Below are positions 30,218 through 41,100 of a DNA stretch of 64,000 nucleotides, piece by piece (within the stretch, counting starts at the first letter, position 1; every line of letters starts with the position of its first letter). The translations under genes and the position numbers were made by a program. This DNA comes from Isochrysis galbana (lineage: Eukaryota; Haptophyta; Isochrysidales; Isochrysidaceae). The notes beneath the pieces were generated by a model. That model saw only the letters and a list, made by a program, of their open reading frames with translations. It did no database searches and had not been told where the DNA came from. The DNA lies in contig CM030936.1 in the NCBI GenBank assembly GCA_018136815.1, forward strand, positions 2,879,079 to 2,943,078. Reading direction: 5' to 3'.

Positions 30218-31743
30218 GGCCTACGACTCTGTGTCTCAATCACTTCCTGCGCTGCGTCGTACAACACACACATACAAATTCAAAAGCACGAGACCATCAC
30301 GCGCACGCATCAAAGGGGGAGCAGGGGGACCAGCACCTCCAACACACTCACATACACGCGCAACGACTCACCAGCCCATACGCAGCGACAAAAGGGAACG
30401 AGCCACTCACACAGGAACCACGAACAGACCAAACTGCGCTGCGTCGAACAACCAACCAGAACTATGCAGAGCATGAGCGAGCACACCGGACGCGTACGGA
30501 ACCACACGCGCATCACAAGGCACAAGGGAGGGGGAAGGACACCAGCAGCGACTCTCTCACCACGCGCGCGATACACAACGAGTCGCATCCACGAAGACCA
30601 CACTCGAAAGGGAGCAGGACCTGGCACAGACAGGCTCCAGACACTGGCAGGACAGCGGGGCTCGCGCAAGGAGGAGAGCGGGGGGGGCGCGCGCAGGAGC
30701 GCAATGTGTAAGAGCATTTGTTTCACCCTCGCTGGCACTCTAGACACCGCAACTCGCTCAGTGGGCGCGGAAGCCCTGACCGCGGTGTGGAAGCGGGGGG
30801 TTCGACTCCCACCCGAGGAAAAATTTTTGAAGCCCCCTCGAGGAAACCCCCTCTAGAGGCCATTTTTCTGCCCCAGTGAGTCGGTGTGTATTTCAGCCCG
30901 CTTTCCCTATTCATCGGCGCGGGTCAGGACTCGCACTCCCAGGCCCACTTGGCGGGCCAGCACTCGTACTCACCCTTCCCTCCCTCTCATGGTCACAGAT
31001 AGAAGATAGAGGCCTGTAGGGGGCACCCAAGACCGGCGAGGCACGCGAGGGAGAGGCAGGAGGGGCCAGGGGCCGAGCCGCTGAGCCCCAGCCTCCAATG
31101 CCCCCTGAGCTGCCTGGCTGACCCTCTGGGAGCCCCCCCAGGACCCTTGAGAGCAGGTCGTGGCGCGCGCCATGCGCACGCGCCGCTGGAGAGGGCGAAG
31201 AGAGAGCGGAGTGCGGGAGCGCGGACTTCGTCGGTCCCCGATCCCCGAACCGGGGATTCAACGATAACCGAGACCCGTTTACGCTAGTAAAAGGGAGCAA
31301 TGAGAGATGGAAGAGCGGAGGGAGCGGCGCAAGTTCGCCCGGGGAAGCCCTCTCTCTCAAAGTATGGTTCCGCGGGCGCCGTCGCTTATTCTGCGGAGGA
31401 CGGCTCGCCGGGCAGGATGGCCTGTCCCAAGGGCCTCGCACTCTCAACTCTTAACGGTATCGACGGCAAACAAAAGCTCGCTTCCCCCCCCCCCCGGGTG
31501 CTTTTTCCTGGTAAATCGTCAATGTACAAGTTACATGGGCGACTAACTGGGTTTTCACCCCGATGAGCTTGTGGGGAGCTCTAACGGCTAACGGGAGCCG
31601 GGGGCTTGCGAGGGGGAGGTATAATCAGGTGCTTACTTAGGCTTTTGTTTGTGCCTTGGGACTTGGTGCAGTCATCAGTCATATGTGTATGTGTGATGTG
31701 TGTCGTGGCTTGGCGCGTTAGGTGTTAGCGTGTTAGTGCAAGT
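30218..31743. other. Intergenic stretch with tRNA-like and repeat-A fragments
   Basis: No protein gene supported. At 30736-30830 there is a tRNA-like stretch with an exact B-box GGTTCGACTCC and an A-box-like CTCGCTCAGTGGGC. At 30918-30965 a segment (minus strand TGGGAGTGCGAGTC...CCGCGCC) recurs at 59495-59535. At 31020-31150 a fragment of repeat family A (GAGGGAGAGGCAGG, CCCAGCCTCC) is present. Confidence 0.5.
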
Positions 31744-32058
31744 CTAGTGAGAGTAGAGGTAATAATGCTCAAGAAAGTGTTTGTTTTGTCGCCTAGCAGC
31801 AGACGGCCCTTTAGCCTTTAGGCCTTCCACAACGCACATCATAGGCCTGCCTGCTGCCTCAGCCTTTGCCATTGCAGCTGCCGCCTCTGGCTCGCCACGA
31901 TCGCACACCAGGCACAGCCAGTGCTTTTCCACTTGCCCATTCACAGTTCGCTCCGCCGTCGCCACTTGCACGTCGTGCGGCGGAGTGTCATCTCCCTCCT
32001 CAGCGTCAGCACCGAGGGCGGCTTCAGGACTATCGGGCAGCGGCCCTAGATCGGCCAA
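31744..32058 (-). CDS. Small hypothetical protein
   Basis: 104 residues, acidic N-terminus, then HWLCLVCDRGEPEAAAAMAKA with a CxxC pair and a C-terminal KHFLEHYYLYSH. Codon choice (G/C third positions) resembles that of host genes. No family recognised; upstream exons are possible. Confidence 0.35.
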   Translation of the reverse strand: MADLGPLPDSPEAALGADAEEGDDTPPHDVQVATAERTVNGQVEKHWLCLVCDRGEPEAAAAMAKAEAAGRPMMCVVEGLKAKGPSAARRQNKHFLEHYYLYSH

Positions 32059-32104
32059 CCCGCAACCCGCAACCCGCCGGGGTCCGGGGTCATACCCTAC
32101 TCCG

Positions 32105-32564
32105 AACTCCGAACATGGCTACTGCCGGCAAAGAGGCCTGGTGGAAGGGTGGCGGCGCCCAGGGAGAGACTGACACCGCTCAGCGCCGAAAGTCCGAAAG
32201 TCCGTTTCCTCCCGGCACATCTCCTATCTAAATGGCGTATTTTTGTTAGAAAGTTAGAAAGTGAAGCTCCAATATCCAAAATTGGAACCCTGCATGGTAA
32301 ACACGGGTATACCGTGTTTGTGTTTGTACTTGAACTCCGAACATGGCTACTGCTGGCAAAGAGGCCAGGTGGAAGGGTGGCGGCGCCAAAGGAGAGACTG
32401 ACACCGCTCAGCGCCGAAAGTCCGAAAGTCCCCGTTATTTCCTCCCGGCACATCTGCTCCTACCTAAACGGCGTATTTATGCTAGTGTTAGAAAGTGAAG
32501 CTCCAATATCCAATATTGGAACCTTACATGGTAAACACGGGTTTACCGTGTTTGTGTTTGTACT
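32105..32564 (+). repeat. Two tandem copies of a ~230-bp subtelomere-like unit
   Basis: Copy 1 is 32105-32331, copy 2 is 32333-32564. Both begin GAACATGGCTACTGC(C/T)GGCAAAGAGGC and end AAACACGGGT(A/T)(T/A)ACCGTGTTTGTGTTTGTACT. An ATG in each opens a short frame (MATAGKEA(R/W)WKGGGA...), probably not a gene. Copy 2 runs directly into the telomeric tract. Confidence 0.85.
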
Positions 32565-32565
32565 G

Positions 32566-32632
32566 TAACCCTACCCCTACCCCTAACCCTAACCCTAACC
32601 CTAACCCTAACCCTAACCCTAACCCTAACCCT
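32566..32632 (+). repeat. Interstitial telomeric tract (CCCTAA)n
   Basis: About ten CCCTAA units, the first few degenerate as CCCTAC. The vertebrate-type TTAGGG telomere is on the minus strand. It lies far from either window end, so it is interstitial here. Confidence 0.9.
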
Positions 32633-33119
32633 CCAAAAACAGCCCGTTTTCACCGCGTTTGCCATAGCAGCATGCCGTGTTTGTGAGGTTCCCGTGTTTC
32701 TAGAAAAGCAAAAAACAGGCCGTATTTGTTGTGTTTGGAGGCCCCCCTTGCCGTGTTTCACATCTAGGATTGGAACTGCGAACTGCACTTTTTTTCCAGT
32801 TTTTATTTTCCACTTTAATTCATGTCTAGATCACCGAATCTATGGGCTGTTCGGCCATCCAAGGGTGTGGGGGAATGTCCCTCAGAGTCCCCTGAGAGCT
32901 TGGGGGCTACGGATGAGCGGGTAGCGAAGTTGACAAAAGAAAGTGTGTGGAAGCTCCAATTTTAGCGCTTCGGCAGTAAGGAGTTAAACAGGTACCCATA
33001 CGAGGGTAACAAAACAAAATACGAGTACTCCTACCAAAAGGCGCTCTCGTTGGCTCACAAGCTCACTGGCTTCCAGCTGGGCTGGACGCACCCTGCACAC
33101 AGCTGGCGAATCGCCTTGC
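32633..33119. other. Intergenic stretch
   Basis: Continues the CCGTGTTT/CATGGTAAAC-type sequence of the tandem unit up to about 32790 and then unique sequence. No gene seen. Confidence 0.45.
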
Positions 33120-33732
33120 ATGGCTCTTGTTGGACAGCAAGTCCTCATCAGCGGTTTGGTCACGCGGCCAGAACTCAACTTCAAGGTGGGCGAAGCCATG
33201 TGTTTCGATGACCACAAGGGGCGGTATACCGTTAGAATCGGTCGGGAGCAAGTCTCACTTCGTCCAGCCAACGTTGAGAAGGCAGCCTTTCGCCTAGGCG
33301 GCAACACCTCTGTTGCCAGCCATCACAGTCCACTAGAGCCTCAATCCAAGGTCAAAATACGAGGACTTTCTGGGCGTGCAGATCTCAACCAGCAAGGTGG
33401 CACCATTCTGTGTTGGAACGAGGAGAAGCAGAGGTGCGAACAAGTGCAGGTGTGGGTGAATGATGCAAGGTGCCGTGTTTATACTTGCACCTGTCTCCCT
33501 TTGCAGGTACGGTGTCCAGATCGAAGGCACTCTGGAAACCGTGATGCTTCGTGCAGCCAATTTGGAGGAGGTGAAGCCGCCACGCTCCGAGAAGTGGGCG
33601 CCTGAATGGCGCTCAGTCGAAGCGAATGCGCACATTGAGGCAAAGGAGCGCGAGTTGATGGAGGCTGAGGTGGCTCAGGGTGTGGCGAATCCATTTGGCG
33701 GAATGCCTATACCACCGTCCGCGACCGTGTAA
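33120..33732 (+). CDS. Two-repeat 'ARPELN' domain protein
   Basis: Exons 33120-33433 and 33507-33732, with a 73-nt GT-AG intron joining NEEKQ-R|YGVQI; 179 residues. Two tandem beta-type repeats are visible: VLISGLVTRPELNFKVGEAM followed by RYTVRIGREQVSLRPANV, and VKIRGLSGRADLNQQGGTIL followed by RYGVQIEGTLETVMLRAANL. This SH3-like repeat (V-x-GL-x-RPELN...RYxVxL...LRPANL) is common in stand-alone or ankyrin/MYND-linked proteins of haptophytes and dinoflagellates; the function is unknown and probably adaptor-like. The C-terminus is charged (KERELMEAEVAQ). The splice is supported by the exact repeat register across the junction. Confidence 0.8.
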
Positions 33733-34223
33733 AAAGAAGGCATTGCATACAAGCACGTACAATTTTGGCATCATTCATGGTACAGCTTTATTTTTGTTTT
33801 GTGTCGCATTGCGATACTAAGGGCATTGTAAGCATCAACGTGAGAGGAGATATGGCATATGCAACACCTGTGCAAGAGGATATGGCATATGCATATGATA
33901 CCTTACACACAGAGAGATCCGTGCCCAAAAATGCAAAAGGCGTGTGCGTAGTGCATATCGCCCGAGCCGCAACTAAGAACTAAGTTTGCACTAGTAGTAG
34001 CTAGTAGTTCGTTCAACCATTGCGATTGCGGGGCCACGAAGAAAGTGCAACTTGAGCTTGAGCAGGTTCAGTAATTTTTCACCCCATCCCCCCATTTTGG
34101 TATACAACTATAGCAGCACCCACACACAAAACGCCTGATAAGATTCAGGGCTATACCCTACCAGGGACCCTTCCAGGGACTAGGGACCACCAACATCTAA
34201 CGCCTTCCCACAAATAACGCCCT
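33733..34223. other. Intergenic stretch
   Basis: Nothing coding seen. GATATGGCATATGCA is duplicated (33850 and 33878). Confidence 0.45.
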
Positions 34224-34412
34224 TCATTCATTCTTTTCGCTCCGCCTCTTCACCTCTTCACACTCCGGTTGTGGAATGCCTAGCTGTTTCGTGACGGATT
34301 TTAGGGTGCGTGCGAAAAGATTTTTATCGAAAGGTGGCAATAATACAATGGATGTCAGGGCGCGTGGAGCAATCGCAATCGCATCCGCCGTAAATTCTCT
34401 ACTACTCATCAC
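34224..34412 (-). CDS. Short hypothetical ORF
   Basis: 62 residues (LLPPFDKNLFARTLKSVTKQLGIPQPECEEV...). It looks protein-like and overlaps the 5' side of the transposase fragment on the other strand. It could be the last exon of an unrecognised gene. Confidence 0.25.
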   Translation of the reverse strand: MMSSREFTADAIAIAPRALTSIVLLPPFDKNLFARTLKSVTKQLGIPQPECEEVKRRSEKNE

Positions 34413-34419
34413 CGGTGCT

Positions 34420-34655
34420 AGATGGGGTAGACCAAGAGCTGATTTGAACCAGATGCTGGACAGTATGTGTCATATTCTGTGGACCGGGGCGCCATGGAGG
34501 TCTCTTGGATCGGGGTACAGCGTACAGAGCACGGCGCATGGCACATTCATGAAATGGAGCAGAGTGGGTGTATTTGAGACTGCGTACACCGTACACCCTG
34601 CGCGGCAGGCAGACACCGCGAAACGCGAGAGAACAAAGAACAAAGAACGTCAGTA
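34420..34655 (+). pseudogene. IS5-type transposase fragment (DUF4096-like N-terminal domain)
   Basis: In the plus-strand frame 34276-34656 the segment GRPRADLNQMLDSMCHILWT-GAPWRSL, followed by FMKWSRVGVFETAY, fits the IS5/IS402-type insertion-element domain (GRPrxdlnxiLyxlrtGxpWRdLP...W...Gvwe). Only this helix-turn-helix-like N-terminal part is present. The DDE catalytic core is absent: the frame runs into a short Arg/Lys-rich end and stops. A remnant of a DNA transposon. Confidence 0.6.
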
Positions 34656-34834
34656 GACGAAGAAGAGCCGAAGGGCGGGGGCCGAGACGCGAGACCCCCC
34701 GGGGACACGTTAAGATAGTTGCATAGTTGCAGAAGGCGTTTTACGTTTGTCTGCCACAGGAACACCCAGCAACAGGTCTGCCCCAGCCCGCTCCTTGCGC
34801 CTGGCCCGTCGTAGTGCCCCAGTGCCCCCTCCCC

Positions 34835-35020
34835 CCCTCGATACCAAAGACAAAGGACAAAGGACAAAGGACAAAGGAATGAAGTGGGTAGTGTAAAGGG
34901 AGTGAGTGTTTTGGGTTCTGGGGTATAGGCGATGGCGTGAGTCGGTACCGTGAGTGCGTGAGTGCGTGGTCCTCTACAGCTAATGGTAGTAGCCTGAATC
35001 TTCAGAAGTTTTTTTCCCGG
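34835..35020 (+). repeat. Short interspersed repeat B, forward copy
   Basis: Begins ACCAAAGACAAAGGACAAAGG (with AAAGGAC tandem expansion), then GGGAGTGAGTG, GGGGTATAGGCGATGGCGTGA, GTACCGTGAGTGCGTGAGTG and ends CCTGAATCTTCAGAAGTTTTTTT. The terminal T-run is shared by all copies. Confidence 0.75.
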
Positions 35021-35059
35021 AAAGGGAGGGGCGAGGGGCGAGTGGGGAGGAGAATCGCA

Positions 35060-35215
35060 CCATTTGCTTCTGGCGAAGATTTTCGTGGCGGCAGGTGGGC
35101 CCCCTGAGAGTATTGTTGTGGGCTTTGAAGAATGGTCAAAAAATGTCACCCCCCATATTAGTAGTTAAAAAACCCTGCATGCTGTTTGACCGCCCTACAA
35201 CATGGGAGTCTTGCG
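35060..35215 (+). repeat. Dispersed repeat F, copy 1 (partner 37400-37590)
   Basis: Shares AAGAT(T)TTCGTGG(C/T)GGCAGGT, TTAGTAGTT and CTGTTTGACCGCCCTACAAC with 37400-37590; the terminal TGACCGCCCTAC also occurs inverted at 53162-53175. Confidence 0.6.
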
Positions 35216-35354
35216 TCTTGAGTTTGAGTGTGTTGTATTCCCTATACTATTCATAATGATAGTGATCATAATGTGCATTATCGGCGTATAGCGGCGTGAC
35301 GGAGATTTCACATCCTCTACAGCTCGTTTACAATCGAACCCGGCCCTCCTCACT

Positions 35355-35852
35355 TTATTTTTTGCTGTTGTTCACCAACAATCTCATCAGTACCTGCATA
35401 TGGGGTGTCAGTATAAGCGTTGCACCCAAGCGCACCGGAAAGAAAGTCTTGAGCAAGACAATGTAGGCGACGAGCAATGCCAGCAACTGCACCTTCCCTT
35501 CACTATCGGTGAGCAGTTGCGTGAGGTCCAGCCAGATTCCGGTTGACGCATGATAAGCAATGTACCCAACAGGTAACGCTATGGCGAAGAACGAAAGCTC
35601 CACCAAAAAGTAAGAGATGCCACCAGCGAGTCCTGCACTACGGATGCTTTGCATCGGAGTTCGGTCTTGCAGCTCAGGATCATCAGATTGGCGAATAAAT
35701 GCACCATCTGTCCTGGATGAAGCCTTTGCGGCTATGAGGAGAGAGGGTCGTGAAGCGCAGATGTCCACTCGTGCTGGCGCCCAAGCGCATCCTGATGCAG
35801 CCCAACTCAGCAGCAGCAGATGAAGGAATGGCAAGCCCAAAGTTGCTGTCAT
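35355..35852 (-). CDS. Plastid-targeted DUF1279/FAM210-like membrane protein
   Basis: 165 residues from the second Met (35852); the first in-frame Met (35900) adds 16 residues. The N-terminus is a signal peptide (hydrophobic GLPFLHLLLLSWAASGCA) followed by WAPARVDICASRPS, an ASAFAP-like cleavage site plus a Ser/Arg/Ala transit region: the bipartite leader of secondary plastids. The mature part has AGLAGGISYFLVELSFFAIALP, resembling the DUF1279 (FAM210) membrane hairpin, then a second hydrophobic stretch (VQLLALLVAYIVLLKTFF) and an amphipathic end. Likely a plastid envelope or thylakoid membrane protein of unknown role. The targeting call is firmer than the family call. Confidence 0.6.
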   Translation of the reverse strand: MTATLGLPFLHLLLLSWAASGCAWAPARVDICASRPSLLIAAKASSRTDGAFIRQSDDPELQDRTPMQSIRSAGLAGGISYFLVELSFFAIALPVGYIAYHASTGIWLDLTQLLTDSEGKVQLLALLVAYIVLLKTFFPVRLGATLILTPHMQVLMRLLVNNSKK

Positions 35853-35989
35853 ATGGTGTGATGATTCGCAATAGACTTGTACAGCTACCTTACGCGCCAC
35901 GCTGGGCGCTGTTGCCTTGTTGTGCTCAGAGCGTGGCGATAATCCTGCAGGCTGCAGGCGAGGATGAGAGCGGCGAGAACTCTCTCCCG

Positions 35990-36125
35990 TCTCCAGTGGA
36001 GCTTGGAGCTAAAACTACTACTACTACTACTAATAGTACTCTAGTACAAAATAAACCTTAAAATATTCTTACCGCACTCGCGGCGAATGGAAAATGGAAC
36101 CACTACCCGGCACCTTCAAGAATGT
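35990..36125 (-). repeat. Fragment of repeat family A end (inverted)
   Basis: The reverse complement (GGTAGTGGTTCCATT...CGCCGCGAGTGCGGTAAGAATATT) matches 55750-55795. A (TAC/TAG)n microsatellite lies at 36010-36035. Confidence 0.55.
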
Positions 36126-36227
36126 GTTTTTTTAGCATCTGTAGAGCATCTGCTAAGGAGCAGGAGCAACGGCACGTAGCAAGCACGCAGGCGGTAACTG
36201 CCGCATTTTTCTTTCCCGCTCATGCGC

Positions 36228-36930
36228 TCATGCGCTGCCAGCGCTGGGGGAGCATAGCCAACAGCGTCCATTGATGCCGCGGGCGCACCGCTGCCCATCG
36301 GCGTGCAAGATGATGTACGAACGCCGAGCCCGCTCGACGAGGCGCCTTGAGTAGACATCGATGTTCTCGATCGCAAATCCTTTCGAGGCACCCATCGGCC
36401 ATCGGGTCATCAGCTTCTGGAGGTCGAGGGAGAAGAACTCCACCTGCACGTTCTGCATGTTCGCGTGCATCGTCCCCATGCCCGTGTGCTTGATGATGCA
36501 CTCGCCTAGGTCCTTGTGAGACACCAGCTCGCCAAGTTGGCCGTCGACCTCCGAGGTGGTGAGGTTGACGTACACATCCATGTCGCTGTTGTCAACAGTG
36601 TTGTCACTGCCGCTGTCGTCGTACTCCTCGAAGAAAGCTGCGAGGCCCGCCCGGCGCGATGGTCTTGCCGGCCCTTCGCCGCACCGGCTCGTGGTAGTCG
36701 TAGTCGTCGCTCTCCTCCTCCTCCTCCTCCTCCTCCTCCTCGTTCTCCACCACCTCGGCTGTGCGTCTCTCAGGATCAACGCCATCCCTAGGGATGACGT
36801 TGTCACCCTCCGCGAGCGCCGCGCTTCGTCGATCGTCGATTCGTCGAGTGCAGTGCCGTTTGCCTGTGAGGGAGGAGGAGGAGGGAGGCAGGTTGAGATG
36901 CGCGGCCCACGGGCTCACACACGGACGCAA
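36228..36930 (-). CDS. Hypothetical acidic protein, frame uncertain
   Basis: Two minus-strand frames appear to make one protein. The upstream frame has an acidic run (VVENEEEE... then SDDYDYHEPVRRRAGKTIAPG). The downstream frame has GLAAFFEEYDDSGSDNTVDN, then a globular-looking part (DLGECIIKHTGMGTMHANMQ, RRLVERARRSYIILHADGQ). They meet at the GGG near 36645, suggesting a 1-nt indel or a small intron. The Glu run comes from a CTC/CTT microsatellite at 36711-36745. The exon may start after an acceptor near 36868. Function unknown. Confidence 0.4.
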
Positions 36931-38157
36931 AAGCCAGCAGGCAAAAGGCGGGGCGGGCGGTCATGGCTCACCTCGACCCGACATGCGCATGCGCGCGCGT
37001 TAGTCGTCAGTCGAGCTTTTCGGGCTTTTTTGTCGCGGGTCTTATTTAAGAGGACCCGCTTTCAACGTGAATAAATGTCCTGTTTATTATGTATTATGTA
37101 TCATACGTGGGTCGATTTTTTTGTTTTTTTGTCGGAAAAGTCGGCGGGGAAGGTGGATGGAACGTGCCTTTCTACTGTTAGGTAGGGCGATTATACTCAT
37201 AGATGAGGGTTATACTTGTAGAGAGTAGAGAGCGGGCGCCATGCCCCCAAACTTGCGCTCACTTGCAAGGAGGGCCCAAACTTGTGGCGCAGTCCCGCAG
37301 CCCCCCAAACGTGCAGACCAATTTGTACAGCAAGTATTGACCTGGGCCTAGCCCCAACGCGTTTGCACAAGGGGGGCGAGGGGGGCAGTAAAACCCACAC
37401 CATATTCCTCGGCAATCTTCGTGGTGGCAGGTAAGCGTAAGCCCCCCAGGAGTTTTTTCTTGGACATCGGAGAACACGGTGCACGGTGGACCGTAAAAAA
37501 TGCAAAATGCAGCCCCCTCGCCCCCTCCCGCATGTTAGTAGTTGTAAAGTTGTAAATCACTGTTTGACCGCCCTACAACGCGGCGCTCAACTAAACGAAA
37601 CGCAACCCGCGGCTGCGCCGCGAACACACCCTACACACGGCGGCAAGCGACGATGAACACCCGTCAACTACGTCCTCCCCCCTCCCCCCCCCCCCCAAAA
37701 AAAAAGGGAACACCTCTCCTTTTTTATATCTACATGTACTGGGGCTACCGTAGAGAGAGCTGAGTTGTTGAGTTGAGGGAAGCGGAGGGGGGGGGGGGCA
37801 CTGTGTGGCGCGAGATGATGAGCAAAACCCCCCGCGCCCCGCCGCCGCCGCCCCGCCCTTCCCCCCCCCCACGTCCCTCGCGCCGCCCTCGCGTAATTAA
37901 AAGCTCCTCGCCAGGCGGCTGTGTCGTGGGTGGCCCCCACCCCCATCTCGCGGGGGCGCCTCGCAAGGTTTCTTCTCTCTTCACCGTCTTTCTTCTGCCC
38001 GTCTCCGTCGAGCCTCTCCCTTCTCCCTTCTACCGCCGCTCCCCCCTCCCGCCGAGGGTCGCGCGCCTCGCACACACCCGTCGTGGGGCCGGCGCGCCAC
38101 CTCGCCTTTCGCCCCCTTCCCCCTCTTCCCCCCGCGCGCTCTCCGCCACGGGTGAGG
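36931..38157. other. Intergenic stretch with repeat F copy 2 and V-PPase leader
   Basis: 37200-37590 holds repeat-type sequence (GACCTGGGCCTAGCCC also at 54901; repeat F end at 37400-37590). Poly-C and poly-G runs lie at 37676-37695 and 37788-37798. From 37820 the CT-rich 5' leader of the pyrophosphatase gene begins. The open minus-strand frames here are low in complexity. Confidence 0.5.
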
Positions 38158-41100
38158 ATGCGAGCGCAGCTCATACTCCTGATCGGCTCGATCGGCCTCG
38201 TCGCCGCAGGCTTCGATGAGCTGCTCTCAGCTTTCACCCAACGAATCGTGCCCAAGGCAGTCTTCCAAGGAGACTGCGCTGATGACCCCCAGTGGATCTC
38301 TCCCGACGGGCATGGGTACACCTGCAGCGACTGGGCCGATGAAGCATACGGCCCGGACCCGTGCCGTACGCATGGGTCGGGTCAGGCCTACCTTGCCGAA
38401 CTCTTTAAGGCGTGCCCGCTCACCTGTAAGATGTGCAACCACGAGGCGCCACCAGTGCCACGCAAGCTGGTGAGAGACTTCCCTCTATCAAGCTGCCAGC
38501 ACTCGCCCAGCACCGACACAGACCTTAACCACCCGCTCGTGTTTCGTTGAACTGATTGATGATAATCAAATCCACCCATCGCGCGCTCTTCCTCACCTTT
38601 GTCTTCCCAGCAATCATTCACCATCGACTCGACTGTGTCCTCCAAGGTGATCGCAACTCCTGCTGCCATCGCCGCAGCCCTTGCCTTCCTTTTCATCGGT
38701 TACCTCAACGTGCGCATTGACGCCTTCCCGACCGGCGCGGAAGTCGGCATCCCGCAAATCGACGCTCTATCCGCCAAGATCAAGTCTGGCGCTCGCCAGT
38801 TCCTCGAGACAGGTGCGCAACTTTCAAATACACAGACTCTTATGCACGCTGCATTAGCTCTAGCCCCGCGCACCCCTCTGATTGTGCACCCCTTCCATAT
38901 GTGGTCGTGACAGAGTATTCTTACCTCGTTGTATTCGTCCTCGGCCTCGCGGCGGCACTCTTCATTTTGTTCTACACCACCGAGAAGGAGGATGCTCTCA
39001 TTACCTCCTTTGCTATTGTTCTGTCCTTCATGACCGGCGCATTCCTCTCCGCATCGGCGGGTTGGTGGGGCATGATGGTCGCCACCGATGGCAATGCCAA
39101 GACGACCGCCGCTTGCGCTGGCGACAAGGCTGCTGGCAAGCGTGGCTCTCTCAACGACGGCCTCAATGTGGCTTTCTCGACTGGTGCTGTCATGGGTTTT
39201 GCTGTGGTTGGCCTTGGCCTTGCGGGTGCATCCCTGACATATGTGTTGCTGTGTACTGCCTTCGGCGACGACAATCAAGACAAGGTGATGCAATGTTTGG
39301 CTGGATTCGGCTTTGGGGCATCTTCGATTGCTCTTTTCGCTCGTGTTGCTGGAGGGATCTACACAAAGGCTGCGGACGTGGGCGCTGACCTGGTCGGAAA
39401 GGTCGAGGCGGGTATCGACGAGGATGACCCCCATAACCCAGCCGTGATTGCTGACAATGTTGGTGACAACGTCGGCGACGTTGCGGGCATGGGTGCCGAT
39501 TTGTTCGAATCGTATGTCGGCTCCATCATCGCCGCGGCTTCACTCGCCATCACCCAGTCTACGAAGGATGGCAATCCTCTCTCTGGCAAGGCCACAGAGG
39601 GCGTTGCGTTGGCATTCATGCTTCCAGCTGTTGGCATTGTGTGCTCGTGTATCGGCTTCTTTGCTGTCAATACTGACGCTTCAGGCCAGGGCTGGGATGT
39701 TCACCTTGGCACGCTTATGTGGGCTCTTGAGAAAGGTATCTACCTGTCATCTGTTCTCTTCATTGGTGCCGCCTACATCTGCACCGTCTCCGTCTGCGGC
39801 CTAGGCGTTCCGATCTTCTCCTGCGTCATCATTGGGCTGACCGCCGGCCTCGCTATTGGCAAAGTGACTGAGTACTTCACTTCATTCGACTTTGGTCCTG
39901 TCATGTCCATCAAGGACCGCGGGATGACCGGCCCAGCGACCGTCGTTATTCAGGGTCTTGGTGTCGGCATGATTTCGTGTGTGCCGCCTGTCATCGTCCT
40001 CGCGGTCGCCATTGTTTCCACCTCTGCGCTCGGTGGTGCTTATGGCGTCGCTATCTCCGCAGTGGGTATGCTTTCCACGCTTGGCATCACGCTCGCTACC
40101 GACGCCTACGGGCCCGTGGCTGACAATGCGGGTGGACTCGCGGAGTTGTCTCACCTTGGCAAGGAGGTCCGTGACATTACCGACAGCCTTGATGCCCTCG
40201 GCAATACCACTGCTGCCACGGGTAAGGGCTTCGCTATTGGCTCCGCGGTGCTTACGGCGCTCTCGCTTCTCTCCGCCTTCAAGAACAAGATCAGCTCGTC
40301 CTCACCTATTGAGGGAGATGACCCCTTCGGGACAGTTGTCAAAACCGCCGCACCAACGTATGACGTGGGTGATCCGGTTGTCCTATCTGGCGTGCTGACG
40401 GGGGCAATGCTCCCGTACCTCTTCGCTGCGCTCACGATGATCTCGGTTGGCAAAGCAGCAGCCGAGATCATCTCGGAGGTGCGTTGGCAATTCAAGAACA
40501 TTCGCAACGCCAAGGGCATTACGCTGGGCGAGTGCATCCGAACCTACACAGAAAAGGCCGAAGAGCTTGGTGAGGGCGTCTATCGCGCCGCACCTGAGGA
40601 CGAGGTTGAGCCAGATTCCGACAAGTGCGTCGCCATCTCCACCCGCTCCTCTGTCCGCGAGATGATCGCTCCGGGAACATATGCTGTGCTTGCGCCCCTT
40701 ATGGGAGGCTTCCTTGTCGGTCCCCGCTTTCTGATGGGCCTACTTGCCGGTTCCATTACCTCGGGCTGCATGCTTGCCATCATGATGGCAAATGCGGGAG
40801 GCGCGTGGGACAATTCGAAGAAGCTGTGCGAAAAGCTTGGGCTCAAGAAATCGAAGGATTCTGCTAAGAAAGAGCAGCAAAAGGCTTGCGTTGTTGGTGA
40901 CACTGTTGGTGATCCCTTCAAGGACACGTCGGGCCCGGCGCTGAATATCCTTATTAAGCTTATGAGTATGGTGTCGCTCACTGTTGCGCCGCTGCTCGCC
41001 AACTACAAAGAGGACTACGAGTACTGGTATTTCGGCCTCATCCCGACCGGCGCCTTTGTTGTTTTAACCCTGGTGCTTGGACCGGTCCTCAACATCCTCA

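Noticed and set aside
32566-32632. True chromosome end
   Set aside because: More than 31 kb of ordinary sequence continues on the other side, so it is interstitial unless the contig is misjoined.
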